Source: Armatimonadota bacterium
Lineage (GTDB): Bacteria > Armatimonadota > Fimbriimonadia > Fimbriimonadales > Fimbriimonadaceae
DNA: 57,118 nucleotides
Assembly: GCA_016223145.1 (NCBI GenBank)
Contig: JACRPN010000008.1
Span: forward strand, 1 to 57,118
Direction of reading: 5' to 3'
The notes under the pieces: model-generated
What the model was told of the DNA's origin: nothing
Database searches by the model: none
What the model saw: the letters and a program-made list of their open reading frames with translations, nothing else
Translations under genes and position numbers: made by a program
In this document: in pieces, positions 7,926-17,249 of the stretch
Layout of the letters: each line of letters opens with the position of its first letter
How positions within the stretch are numbered: the stretch's first letter is position 1

Positions 7926-10064
7926 CTAGGGTTCCAGGTTGGAACTTTGGCGCACAAACGTTGCGCGAGTGACTTCGACAGCCTCCGAAAACGGTATGGG
8001 TGAAAGCCTTCCGCTCCCTGCTGCTTCCAGAAATGCGACGAGGCTGGCCTGCTGCCCCTTATCTTGGGATTTGGTCTTGTAGCGCGAAAAGCCGGCCCAG
8101 CCGTAGGGTTCCAAGGTACGAAAGTTATCAAGTACCGCCACCCGTCCGCCGCAAAAGACCTCGAGCCTCTCTTTGGGATAGGAGCGATGCCCGTTGCTCA
8201 GATACTGCAGCGTGGCGACCGACCCATCCTCAAACCGCAGGTGCATATGGACGGAGTCCGGTGTCGGCGGGGATGTGCCGCCCAGGTCCTGCCTCGTGAC
8301 GCTGACGATCGGGGCGCCGGCGAGATGCCGCAGAAGGTCCACGAAATGGCACGCCTCGCCGATGATCCGGCCGCCCCCGACCGCTGGGTCTTGCGTCCAG
8401 TGATCTGGCGGGATAGCCCCCGCGTTGACCGTCATGGACAGAGCTTTGGGCTCGCGCAGCCGATCAAGGGCAGCCTTGAGACGGACCACGTGCGGCGAGA
8501 ATCTCCGGTTGAAACCGACCATCAACTGGCCGCCCAGTTCCCGGGTCTCCTCGTAGGCGGCAATCACGGCTTCGAGCTGATCCTCGTCGATCGCCAGCGG
8601 CTTTTCGACATATACGTGCTTTCCGGCCCTTAGGCCACGGATCAAAAGCGGCGCATGGCTGGCGTGGCGTGTGGCGATCACGACCGTGTTGACCTGCGGA
8701 TCGCCGAACACCCTCTCAAGGTCGGTGGTGGCCTCGGAAAACCCATAGGTCGTCGCCGCCTTCCTTGAGGAAACGCCGCTGCTGGCCGCCACCACTCTGC
8801 GCACGACGTCGGCCTCTTTCAGCGTGGGCAAATGCACGGATCGTGCATACAGCCCCGCGCCGATCATCGCCACTACGGGCTTGCCCGAAGGAATCGGCCC
8901 CGTGGGTGCAAGCTCGACCCACCGTCCGAGCAGGGAATCGTCGGGCCGAACGTCGGGCTTGGCGTATTCCAGCAGCACCCCCAGCGCGCTTTTGTCCGAG
9001 GTGATCAGATCATAGGCCCTGGGGGCATCGGAGAGTGGAATCCGGTGAGAGATAAGGGGTGTGACTTGGACCGATCCAGAGGCCGAAAGGTCCAGGAACG
9101 CCTCGAAGTTGCGCTGGGCCGTCCAGCGGACGTGGGAGATCGGATAGTCATTCCCGCACTCTTCATAGCTCGAGTCGTACCTTCCGGGCCCATAGGAGCA
9201 CGACACCTGGAAGCTCAGCTCCTTGTGGTAGAAGTCGTTCCGGTTGAGCTCGAGCCCGGTGACGCCCACGAGCACGATCCGGCCCTTCTTGCGGCACATG
9301 TGCGCGGCTTGACTGATCGGCTCGGAAGAGGCTGTGGACGCCGTCACGATCACGCCGTCCACCCCCCGCCCCCGCGAGAAGTGCTCTGCGGCCACGGCAG
9401 GGTCCTCGCCCGGTTGGAGCTGTAGCGCCTCGACGCCCAACGACCTCGCCAGGGCGCAGCGCTCAGGGCTCAAATCGAGGCCCAGCACCCCGCAGCCGTT
9501 CGCCTTGAGAGCCTGGCAGGCGATTTGGCCCAACAGGCCAAGGCCCGTCACAACAAAACGCTCGCCCAAGGTCGGCTCGGCAAGCCGCACGCCTTGAAGC
9601 GCGATCGCGCCAAGCACCGCGAAGGCGGCAGCCTCGTCGGGGACACCCTCCGGAACCTTGGCGCAAAGGTTTTTGGGAACGCAGACGATCTCGGCGTGGC
9701 TGCCGTTCGAGACGACCCGGTCGCCCGGTTGAAACTCCGTGACCCCGTCCCCCACCGCCAGCACGACGCCCACATTGCAGTAGCCGAGCTGCATAGGCTC
9801 GTCGAGACGCGTGCGGACCGCCTTGATCGTCGCCGCCCAGCCGTCGGTTTTCACCTTCTGCAACATCTGCTTGACGCGGTCCGGGTGTTTTCTGGCCTTG
9901 GCAAGCAGACTGGCCTTCCCGAATTCGACGAGCATGCGCTCGGTCCCAGCTGAGATGATTGTCGCAGATGTTCGAATGAGCACGTGGCCGCCCTTGAGGC
10001 TGGGGCATGGCACCTCGGCAACTTCGACATTTCCGTTCGCAAGGGACTGCAGGACTTGGTTCAA
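7926..10064 (-). CDS. Bi-domain oxidoreductase: zinc-type alcohol dehydrogenase + Gfo/Idh/MocA
   Basis: 712 residues with a TTG start and a GAGGAG ribosome site just upstream. Residues 1 to about 370 are a medium-chain dehydrogenase/reductase with the dinucleotide motif VTGLGLLGQIACQAL near residue 170. Residues from about 393 on are a Gfo/Idh/MocA oxidoreductase starting with VVAMIGAGLYARSVHLP and carrying the family's EKPLA motif near residue 493. Fusions of this type are common in surface-polysaccharide loci next to heparinase-like and GT4 genes, where they are thought to modify a sugar nucleotide or uronic acid residue. The substrate is unknown. Both Rossmann motifs look intact, so both halves may be active. 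Confidence 0.85.
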   Translation of the reverse strand: MNQVLQSLANGNVEVAEVPCPSLKGGHVLIRTSATIISAGTERMLVEFGKASLLAKARKHPDRVKQMLQKVKTDGWAATIKAVRTRLDEPMQLGYCNVGVVLAVGDGVTEFQPGDRVVSNGSHAEIVCVPKNLCAKVPEGVPDEAAAFAVLGAIALQGVRLAEPTLGERFVVTGLGLLGQIACQALKANGCGVLGLDLSPERCALARSLGVEALQLQPGEDPAVAAEHFSRGRGVDGVIVTASTASSEPISQAAHMCRKKGRIVLVGVTGLELNRNDFYHKELSFQVSCSYGPGRYDSSYEECGNDYPISHVRWTAQRNFEAFLDLSASGSVQVTPLISHRIPLSDAPRAYDLITSDKSALGVLLEYAKPDVRPDDSLLGRWVELAPTGPIPSGKPVVAMIGAGLYARSVHLPTLKEADVVRRVVAASSGVSSRKAATTYGFSEATTDLERVFGDPQVNTVVIATRHASHAPLLIRGLRAGKHVYVEKPLAIDEDQLEAVIAAYEETRELGGQLMVGFNRRFSPHVVRLKAALDRLREPKALSMTVNAGAIPPDHWTQDPAVGGGRIIGEACHFVDLLRHLAGAPIVSVTRQDLGGTSPPTPDSVHMHLRFEDGSVATLQYLSNGHRSYPKERLEVFCGGRVAVLDNFRTLEPYGWAGFSRYKTKSQDKGQQASLVAFLEAAGSGRLSPIPFSEAVEVTRATFVRQSSNLEP

Positions 10065-10137
10065 TCGCTCCTCAGGGGCACGGCGGCTTGCCGCAAAGAT
10101 TCCGTCATTCTATCTGAGGCCGCGCCTTTCGGTCTGT

Positions 10138-11334
10138 TCAGGGGCCTTCCGGGTGCGTCTCCGGGGAACAGAGGTCCAGGAGCATCTTGCGGCTCGCTTC
10201 CAGCGGCTTTTCGTCGGTGGTGACCTTTGCCGCATAGGCGAGAGCGGAGGAGGACAGCTTATTCCACTGCTCGCGATCCATGTCCATCAGGCTCTGGAGC
10301 GCCGCCTCAAACTTCGATGGTTCCGCAAGCGGCAGGTCCCAGCCGACTCCCAGCTCTGCCAGGTTGCGCCAGGGGGTCTGGTCGCTGAGGAGCACAGGGC
10401 ACCCGGCGGCAAAGGACTCAAGGATCACGTGGCCGAAGTTCTCGCCTCGGGTTGGAAAGAGAAAGACGTGGTGCGACGCAAACGCCGCCAAAGCTTCCTC
10501 ATGGGGGATCGGGCCGTGGAAGGTGACTTGGCAGTTCTCGGGCAGCTCCGAGGCGAGCGTGCGGCAAGCCGCCGTGTAGGAAGGGTCTTCAAAAGGCCCG
10601 TAAAGATCGAACACAACCCTGCCCTGAATGTCCCGCAGCAGCTTTAGGGCATAGTCGACGTTCTTCATGGCGGAGATGCGCCCCAAGTAGACCACCCTCA
10701 GTTCTCCTGGGTTCTTCGAGGCCCTGGCATCGGAAGTCCCGGCGTTGCTCTGGATCATGGAGAGGTCCGGAGCCACGTGAACGATGACTGTTCGGACGTT
10801 CTTGCGAAGGCATCCTCGAATGTCGTCTCTTTCGTATTCGCTGGAGGCCTGCCACACGAGGTTCTCGTAAAGACCGATAAAGCGCACGACCCCAAGGAAC
10901 AGCCTTTTCCGAAGTCCGCGCAGCTTGAGTGCGCCTGAAGAGAATTCGCCTCGCGGGGCAATCACCGTCGGGGTCTTGGGAACCAACCCGTAGCGCCGCA
11001 GGAAGAGGAAGGGGATCGTGGTCTGGCGATGAAAGAAGCTGTTCAGATACACCGCGTCAGCGGAGACCTGACGGATGTAGCGTCTCAGCCTCCACGGGGC
11101 GAAATCCCAATCGCGCAAGTACAGCACCTGGGCGGCGCCGACGCGGGTCCACTGTCTGACGGGCACGTTTTCGTAATCTTGAGCAAGTCCGTAGTCGTGG
11201 CAATGGGTGATCACCCGAAAGTCGAACTGGTCCGAAAGCCTCTCGATGAGCGTCGAGACGGAGCGCACCGGGCCCCCCGAGCGGTAGCCGGGCAGATAGT
11301 GCGGGCAAAGGACAAGGACGACCGGCTTCTTCAT
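10138..11334 (-). CDS. Glycosyltransferase family 4, paralogue of the next gene
   Basis: 398 residues from the ATG at 11334 (MKKPVVLVLCPHYLPG), which overlaps the upstream stop as ATGA. The open frame runs further upstream, but that part lies inside the neighbouring gene. The N-terminus shares LCPHYLPGxxSGGPVRSVS with the gene at 11334-12548, and the two align along their length, including FFHRxxT, APRGEx, FPTRGENFGHVI and GCPVLLSDxTPWR. They therefore arose by tandem duplication. GT-B fold; the donor-site block is near residues 290-330. It most likely adds a sugar during repeat-unit assembly; specificity is unknown. Confidence 0.82.
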   Translation of the reverse strand: MKKPVVLVLCPHYLPGYRSGGPVRSVSTLIERLSDQFDFRVITHCHDYGLAQDYENVPVRQWTRVGAAQVLYLRDWDFAPWRLRRYIRQVSADAVYLNSFFHRQTTIPFLFLRRYGLVPKTPTVIAPRGEFSSGALKLRGLRKRLFLGVVRFIGLYENLVWQASSEYERDDIRGCLRKNVRTVIVHVAPDLSMIQSNAGTSDARASKNPGELRVVYLGRISAMKNVDYALKLLRDIQGRVVFDLYGPFEDPSYTAACRTLASELPENCQVTFHGPIPHEEALAAFASHHVFLFPTRGENFGHVILESFAAGCPVLLSDQTPWRNLAELGVGWDLPLAEPSKFEAALQSLMDMDREQWNKLSSSALAYAAKVTTDEKPLEASRKMLLDLCSPETHPEGP

Positions 11335-12548
11335 CAGCGTTTTGGGGCTTGTACCTCTTCTTGCTTTGCTTCGGCTGAGCCCGAAGGACGGCAAAGCGAT
11401 GCGAAGAACTCCCTTGCCCTTTGAACGGGTTGCGGATCGGTGCAAATGCGCTCGGCATAGCTTCGAGCCCTTTTGCTGAGGGCGCGCCATCCCGCGTCAT
11501 CCAGGTCCAGCACCGACTGAAGCGCGGCCTCAAAGGCCTCCGGCCTGTCCAGGGGAAGATCCCAACCGACTCCCTCTGCTTGCAGGTCCCGCCACGGGGT
11601 TCGGTCGCTCAGCAAGACGGGGCACCCGGTCGCGAGAGACTCGACGATCACGTGGCCGAAGTTCTCGCCCCGAGTTGGGAAGAGATGAAGGTGGCTCTTC
11701 TGCAGGATAGCCATCGCCTCGGCGGGGGTCTGCTGGCCGAGCAACTGCACCCGAACGTGCGCAGGCAGAGCCCGAATCCGGCGCTTGATCGCGGCCTCGA
11801 ACGCCGAATCCGAGAGCCTTCCGACGATGCTCACCCTGACGTTGCCCCTGACGTTCAGGAGGCGGTCCAGAGCGAAGTCCAGGTTCTTCTTTGGCGTGAC
11901 CTTGCCGATGCACGCGATGTCGGCTTCGCCAGGGCGCTTCGGCGCACGGGCGCCGTCATCACCGGCTGAACCGGCCAAGTCCTCCCATCGCGGAGGAATG
12001 TGAAACACGGCGACGGGTTCGCGATCCCCCATGACGTCATGGATTTCGGCCTTCTCAAAGTCGCTGGAGGCCACCCAATGAACCCCTCGATAGAGCCCAA
12101 CAAGTTTGGCCGCCACGGGGAAGAGCCGTTTGCGCGTTCGCTTGAGTTGCAGGGCCCCGGGAGCGAGTTCCCCGCGTGGAGCAAGGGCCACAGGAAGCGA
12201 GCCAAGCTTTCCCAGCCTTCGGAGCAGGAGCAGGTTCAGGGTCGCGAGGCGATGAAAGAAGCTGTTGAGCAGCACCGCATCGGGGCGCGCCTCACGGACG
12301 AACCTCGCCAGACGCCAAGGATGAAAGTCCTCATCTCGAAGGTACATCACGCTCGCCTTGCCGACCCGCACCCACTCGCGAATGGGCACTCCGGGATAGG
12401 GCTCCGCCAGTTTGGCGTCGTGGCAATGCGTCAGCACGAAGAACTCGAAATGGTCTCCCAGGGCCTCGATCAGGCAGGAGACCGACCGGACAGGACCCCC
12501 AGACTGAAAGCCGGGCAGATAGTGCGGGCAGAGGATCAGGACCCGCAT
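11334..12548 (-). CDS. Glycosyltransferase family 4, paralogue of the previous gene
   Basis: 404 residues, ATG start with GAGG upstream. It begins MRVLILCPHYLPGFQSGGPV and shares the same conserved blocks as the gene at 10138 (FFHRLATLNLL, APRGELAPGALQLKRTRKRLF, FPTRGENFGHVIVESLATGCPVL). The gene end overlaps the next start by ATGA and its start overlaps the previous gene by 13 bases, so the three glycosyltransferase genes are translationally coupled. It is likely a sugar transferase building the repeat unit on the inner face of the membrane. The paralogues probably use related acceptors. Confidence 0.82.
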   Translation of the reverse strand: MRVLILCPHYLPGFQSGGPVRSVSCLIEALGDHFEFFVLTHCHDAKLAEPYPGVPIREWVRVGKASVMYLRDEDFHPWRLARFVREARPDAVLLNSFFHRLATLNLLLLRRLGKLGSLPVALAPRGELAPGALQLKRTRKRLFPVAAKLVGLYRGVHWVASSDFEKAEIHDVMGDREPVAVFHIPPRWEDLAGSAGDDGARAPKRPGEADIACIGKVTPKKNLDFALDRLLNVRGNVRVSIVGRLSDSAFEAAIKRRIRALPAHVRVQLLGQQTPAEAMAILQKSHLHLFPTRGENFGHVIVESLATGCPVLLSDRTPWRDLQAEGVGWDLPLDRPEAFEAALQSVLDLDDAGWRALSKRARSYAERICTDPQPVQRAREFFASLCRPSGSAEAKQEEVQAPKR

Positions 12549-13789
12549 GAAAGCAGCCTCCGATAGGCCCCTGCAACGGCGTCAATCCGGTAGGGAACCA
12601 TGAACCGTTCGATCCGCTCCATTTCCGCTTCCGATGTTGGGGCACTCAACGCCTCGACAATCCTCTTCGCCTCATGGCGAGGATCGAAGCCCGTCCCGGC
12701 CGTGATCTGGAGCGCAAGGGGGTGCTCCAAGAGAAACCGGCAGGAAGCGTCGTCCGAATTGGAACAGAAGTTCAGAATGAGCTTTCCAAGCGAGGCCAGT
12801 TCGGCCACTTTGCTCGGCAGCTGCAGCCCGTTCGCGTTGCCGATGTTCACGACACCGTCCGCCTCAGAATAAGCAGCAAGGACCTCCTCACGCGGGACGA
12901 CGCCATGCAGGACCACGCCCCCTGCGTATTGCGGGTTCTTGAAGTGGTCCGCGCAGTCTCGCGTCGAGCCATAGACGTGCAGGGTCGCCTCGCCCATCCC
13001 CGGCAACTCCCTGAGCCGCCGAAAGACCTCAAGCAACAGGATGGGGCTGCGCATCTTCCTGTAGAGCCGGCCCGCCACCATGAGCCTCGGACCGGCTCCC
13101 GGCTCTGCCCCAGAATGGGGCACGTTCGCAACGATTGGCGCGAGAGGAGGGATGACCGTGAGCTTGCCCGCTACGCCACGGTAGGTCCGCTCAAATGCGG
13201 CAAGTGTCTCTTGGTTCGTGACGGCGACGGAATCGGCATGGGCCAGGACCGACCTTTCTGCATTGCGGTTTCGAGTCGCGAAGAGGAGTGAGTTGTTCAG
13301 GGGGGGAGTGCCTGGGAGCGCGAACGGGTCGCCCATATCGGCGATCCACCGAATGCCGAGCCGCCTTTTCAGCGCCAGCCCCACCAGGTGTGGAGTGAAC
13401 GGGTGTGAGACGCTCACAACGGCGTCCAGCTTCACCTCGCCCGCCAGCGCGAGGGCCGCTTGAAGAGCGGGGAGATAGTAGGTGCGCGCGTAGTCCGGCC
13501 ACCGGAACGCCGCGCGCCACGCCCTCTGGAGCCTGTGCCACTGTCCAGTTCCGCCCGCAGGCCCATCCTGCACGTCCTGGGGCCACGACGATACCGTGCC
13601 CAGGCCCGTTCCTACGCGGAGGACCCGCACCCTCTCACGGTCTTCCTGCGATGGCGCGCCGGGGGTCTGCGAACACACCACGGCCACCTCGTCGCCGCGC
13701 TGCGCCAACCATTCGGCGACCTCACCCCATCGAAACGCCCGCGGCGAAAGGACGGGCGGGTATTTGTAGGTGACGATCAGGACCTTCAA
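12536..13789 (-). CDS. Glycosyltransferase family 4-like
   Basis: 417 residues with a TTG start that overlaps the stop of the Wzy-like gene as TTGA. The N-terminus (MKVLIVTYKYPPVLSPRAFRW, shortened here) has the P-P loop and W-x-x-VAEWL helix of GT4 proteins that act on O-antigen or EPS sugars. The donor-binding domain begins at about residue 210 (PGAGPRLMVAGRLYRKM). The region near residues 300-345 has the QLPSKVAELASLGKLIL element in the place of the usual E-x7-E loop. It belongs to the same coupled operon as its neighbours. Substrate is not readable. Confidence 0.75.
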   Translation of the reverse strand: MKVLIVTYKYPPVLSPRAFRWGEVAEWLAQRGDEVAVVCSQTPGAPSQEDRERVRVLRVGTGLGTVSSWPQDVQDGPAGGTGQWHRLQRAWRAAFRWPDYARTYYLPALQAALALAGEVKLDAVVSVSHPFTPHLVGLALKRRLGIRWIADMGDPFALPGTPPLNNSLLFATRNRNAERSVLAHADSVAVTNQETLAAFERTYRGVAGKLTVIPPLAPIVANVPHSGAEPGAGPRLMVAGRLYRKMRSPILLLEVFRRLRELPGMGEATLHVYGSTRDCADHFKNPQYAGGVVLHGVVPREEVLAAYSEADGVVNIGNANGLQLPSKVAELASLGKLILNFCSNSDDASCRFLLEHPLALQITAGTGFDPRHEAKRIVEALSAPTSEAEMERIERFMVPYRIDAVAGAYRRLLSCGS

Positions 13790-15147
13790 CCCGCGGCCTC
13801 TCCGGCCAATCGAGGAGGAAGGGTTCCGGGAGCGGCGGAAGGCTTGGTTGCTCGCGCCTGAAGGGCGAGGCGCGTGCGAAAGGCAAGCAGTGCCAGCGCG
13901 ACGGCGAACGAGGGATAGAACTCCTCAAAAAGGCCCGTGTAGAGCGTCGCCCAGGCGACATAGGCCGACATGGCCGCCATCATCTCGGCTATTCCAGCGC
14001 GCCCCCGAAGAGCGGAAATCGCGCGAATGATGGGCCACAACACGGCCAAGATTATTAGTCCAAGCCCAACGAACCCCGTTGACATGAGCGCGTTCAGGTA
14101 GAGGCTGCTGAAGGTAGCCACGACGTCGAGGCCGATCCCATGCGCGAAGACCAGGTTCGCGTTGCCCCACCCGATGCCCGCGAGTCCTGGTTTCTGCTGC
14201 TCCGCGTAGCGATAAATATGGATTCGGTTCGAGCCCTTGAGACCCTTTTCGGCGATGAGGGGCTCAAGCCGGGTTTGGAGCATCTTGGTGAAGGACACCT
14301 TGGACTTGGAGGCTGACAGCGAGACCATATCGAAGACGAGCACGCCGCCGCCCAGTAGGAGCACCGCCAAAGCGAGCGAGGTCATGACGCGGGTCGAGCG
14401 CCAACCGAAGAACAGCATTCCCACCGTCAGCGCGGCCGTCAGCGCGATGAACGATGAAAGGCTCGCGGAGAGCAGGATGGACAGCGCCATCATGGCCGTC
14501 GGAATTCCGGCCAGACGAAATGGCTTGCGCAGGCTGATCAACAAGGGAAGCATCATCCACGAAGCCATGTGCGACGGCTCGCGGAACGTGCCGAGCGCTC
14601 TGACGATGCCGCCGGAGAACTCGGTGGCCTGCTCGAACCCGCTCGTCCCAAGACGGGTCCTCGGCGGCTCAGGAAGCCCAGTCAACTGGGCAACGAAGAT
14701 GTAGAGCACAGCCAGCGCCAAGAACCCGCCAACCAGGACGATCGCCCGGGTTATCCTTTCTTCAAGGCCCTGTCTGCAAAGCCACCAAACCGTGTATCCC
14801 GCCCCGAAAAACGCGAGAAAGAAGTTGAGCCGCAGGGCCATGTAAATCAGGTACGGGTTGGCCGCATTTGGTGGGACATAAGTCGAATAGTCGAACAGCC
14901 CGCTTGCCACGACCGTGACCACCAACACCCACGCGAAGAACACTTTGAAACCGATAAAGTCCGGAGGCAGCGGGACGGGCCTCTTGAAGGCTAGATACCC
15001 GGCGGTGCCAATCAGGAGCACTTGGGAAATCCAGTCAAGCGGTATCGGGCCGAGGTTGTAAGCCTGGAGTCCGTGCAGGAAATAGGCGGCCACAAAGACC
15101 CTGAAGACCTTGCCCACCAGGGCGGGGCTCGCCGAAGGACCTTTCAC
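13786..15147 (-). CDS. O-antigen ligase/polymerase-like membrane protein (Wzy/WaaL type)
   Basis: I prefer the GTG at 15147, which overlaps the heparinase-like stop as GTGA and gives 453 residues. An alternative at 15189 adds 14 residues inside the neighbouring gene. The protein is very hydrophobic, with about ten to twelve membrane segments and a large central loop (about residues 265-330, with SKSKVSFTKMLQTRLEPL). The motif GIGWGNAN near residue 327 in that loop resembles the functional loop of the O-antigen ligase superfamily. In this locus a polymerase joining repeat units under control of the Wzz-like protein is the simplest role. A ligase cannot be excluded. I see no Wzx flippase in the window. 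Confidence 0.7.
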   Translation of the reverse strand: MKGPSASPALVGKVFRVFVAAYFLHGLQAYNLGPIPLDWISQVLLIGTAGYLAFKRPVPLPPDFIGFKVFFAWVLVVTVVASGLFDYSTYVPPNAANPYLIYMALRLNFFLAFFGAGYTVWWLCRQGLEERITRAIVLVGGFLALAVLYIFVAQLTGLPEPPRTRLGTSGFEQATEFSGGIVRALGTFREPSHMASWMMLPLLISLRKPFRLAGIPTAMMALSILLSASLSSFIALTAALTVGMLFFGWRSTRVMTSLALAVLLLGGGVLVFDMVSLSASKSKVSFTKMLQTRLEPLIAEKGLKGSNRIHIYRYAEQQKPGLAGIGWGNANLVFAHGIGLDVVATFSSLYLNALMSTGFVGLGLIILAVLWPIIRAISALRGRAGIAEMMAAMSAYVAWATLYTGLFEEFYPSFAVALALLAFRTRLALQARATKPSAAPGTLPPRLAGEAAG

Positions 15148-17249
15148 GTGTTCGCCACCTCCATTTGGCCGTAGCCCGGAGAGAAGCACACATGGGAGGG
15201 ACCCTTCAAAGCCTCGTAATCTTCTCGAGCAAGCCGTCCGTCACCATCCCCCGTGAGGAAGTCCAGGATTTCAAGGCCGTCAGGGGTCAAACGGACCACC
15301 CGGGTCAGCAGGTCTTGATAGCCAAAGTGGCATCCGGCGACCCCGGCGTCGCCACATACCAGGGCCTGGGACCGGCACCGGTCCGGGAGCAGGAACATGG
15401 AGACGTCGAGGGGGTTCGGCTCATGAGAGCTGACGTGCGGCGAAGCGTGTGCAGCCGCCGAGCGATAGCGGTTTCTTGCGGCCGGGTCGGCGGTGTAGGT
15501 GTAGGTCCCAGGGTCCCGCAAGATGGACTTTCCGTCGGCCCAGAGCTCGATCGATAGGGCGTCGCTGTGCCCGTGGCCGCCCCTGCCATCGTGCGAGAGC
15601 CTGCCGCAGCGAAAGGCAAGGTAGGCCCGGTCCGAACGCAGGCAATAGACCCCGAAGTCCGGGAACTCGGCGACCGTCAGGCCCTCCCAAACCCCTGGTC
15701 CGAGGGTCACTCTGTAGTGCTGTTTGCGGCCAATCGGGAGTGGCTCCGCCAACGAAAAGAGCTCGGCCAGACGCGCCGCGGCGGGTTCACTCCAATCGCC
15801 ATGGATTGGGGCGGCGGGCGGAAGGGAAGACGCGGGCAGGTTCACCGATAACAAACGGACGATTCGGGCTGCGGGATCGGAGGGCATGTTTTTCCCCGTC
15901 TTCGCGAGGGCGTCCAGCGCTTGAATCAAACCTCGGTGGTCGAGCGATGGCGTCTTTGGGTCGCCGAGATTGAAGAACCGGCCCGAATCGTTGTCCCCGA
16001 TCTGCACGACGGTCCCGTCGGGTTTGGAGAGCGACTCCGTGAAGTGTCTCATGCGCACCAATGCCTCAAAGTGGGCAGGTGGAAACGGGCTCCTGAAGAC
16101 CGACCCGCGAACGCCAAACATCGGACGAGGCGCGGGACGAAGGGGCGGCTTGCGCTTCCATTCGGCCGTCTCTGAGTGCTCGATCGCGTGAACTTTCTCT
16201 TCAGGAAGCGCGAGCGTGAGGGCCGTCGCCAAGAGCACCATCTCGGCGGACAAGCGGTGGTAAGAGGTTGAGCCCTCGTAGTTGCCTCCGTCTCCGAGGA
16301 ATTGCTTTTCCGTTTCCGCGACGAGTTCCTGTACTGCAAAGGCGAGCCACGCGTCCGTCTCCGCTGAGCGGGGAAGATAGGCCGACGCGAACACAAGCCC
16401 GCAAACATTGGCCAGATAGTGGTTTCCGGTGTGCGCTGGTGACCACTCTAGGTTCGAGACGATATGGGCCGCGTGGTCCCGCGCCATGCGCGCCAGTTCG
16501 ACCTCGAACGCTTCTTCCCAAGGCGCGGACGCGGCGAGGAACATGTCGCGGGCCAGCAAGACGTTTGCGATTCGGATGGCGACGTCCATGGTGCAGCGCC
16601 ATTGGACGCCCCAACGCGGCGGATTCTGGGCTTGAAAGTCGACGACCTGGGCCTTGAATTCGTCCCATAGCTGGGCCGCGCGCTTATCGTCGGCGCTTGC
16701 GTATTCGAGCCCCAGCAGTGGCAGGTGCTGAAGCCGCCCGAGCTCCCAGGGGACCTTGATGTCGGCCCCATGCCCCAGGGCGATCGGGACGTCCCGGTAC
16801 CACTTGGGCACAGGCCACCGATGGCCAGACCGAAAGTCGAGCTGCCAGTCCAGCGGCTTGTAGCTTGCCGGCAACCGAGCTGCGAGGCTCGCCGCTTCCT
16901 CACGCGAGCCCTCGGGCAGGTGGCGCGCCAAGAGCTTGAGAAGGGCCTCGTCCTGCTTGGCCTGGAGCGCTACGCGTTTAGGCCCCGAACCCAGGAGGTC
17001 GAACTCGTGCCTTAGGGTGGCGTCGTTGGCCTGCGAAAGCCAGTCCGGAGTGTCGGCGAATGCCCACTCACGTCCGCGAAGCACGCGGCCCAGGTGCTCG
17101 CCTGTCTTCGGGCCATAGGTTGATCTGGACCTGTCTGCGGCGCGAAGCGCCGGTGCGCGCATCCTTGCCGCTACGACCTGGGCCAGTTTCGCCGCGAGCA
17201 GGGGCGCCGGGATGCTGAGGAGGCGCGTCAGCTTCGGGTTGACACCCAC
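15144..17249 (-). CDS. Heparinase II/III-like protein
   Basis: 701 residues with a GTG start at 17249, inside the last 22 bases of asnB. The N-terminal half is the alpha-helical toroid of heparinase II/III proteins (WRCTMDVAIRIANVLLA, then NLEWSPAHTGNHYLANVCGL near residue 280; NHYLAN is typical). The C-terminal part is the beta-rich domain, with GHGHSDALSIELWADGKSILRDPGTYTY near residues 565-595 (given here in shortened form: H-x-D-x-L and DPGTYTY). Similar genes are regular members of EPS and O-antigen loci next to bi-domain oxidoreductases. They may trim or modify uronic-acid polymers, by lyase action if active. No signal peptide is obvious, which is a point against secretion. Confidence 0.8.
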   Translation of the reverse strand: MGVNPKLTRLLSIPAPLLAAKLAQVVAARMRAPALRAADRSRSTYGPKTGEHLGRVLRGREWAFADTPDWLSQANDATLRHEFDLLGSGPKRVALQAKQDEALLKLLARHLPEGSREEAASLAARLPASYKPLDWQLDFRSGHRWPVPKWYRDVPIALGHGADIKVPWELGRLQHLPLLGLEYASADDKRAAQLWDEFKAQVVDFQAQNPPRWGVQWRCTMDVAIRIANVLLARDMFLAASAPWEEAFEVELARMARDHAAHIVSNLEWSPAHTGNHYLANVCGLVFASAYLPRSAETDAWLAFAVQELVAETEKQFLGDGGNYEGSTSYHRLSAEMVLLATALTLALPEEKVHAIEHSETAEWKRKPPLRPAPRPMFGVRGSVFRSPFPPAHFEALVRMRHFTESLSKPDGTVVQIGDNDSGRFFNLGDPKTPSLDHRGLIQALDALAKTGKNMPSDPAARIVRLLSVNLPASSLPPAAPIHGDWSEPAAARLAELFSLAEPLPIGRKQHYRVTLGPGVWEGLTVAEFPDFGVYCLRSDRAYLAFRCGRLSHDGRGGHGHSDALSIELWADGKSILRDPGTYTYTADPAARNRYRSAAAHASPHVSSHEPNPLDVSMFLLPDRCRSQALVCGDAGVAGCHFGYQDLLTRVVRLTPDGLEILDFLTGDGDGRLAREDYEALKGPSHVCFSPGYGQMEVANT

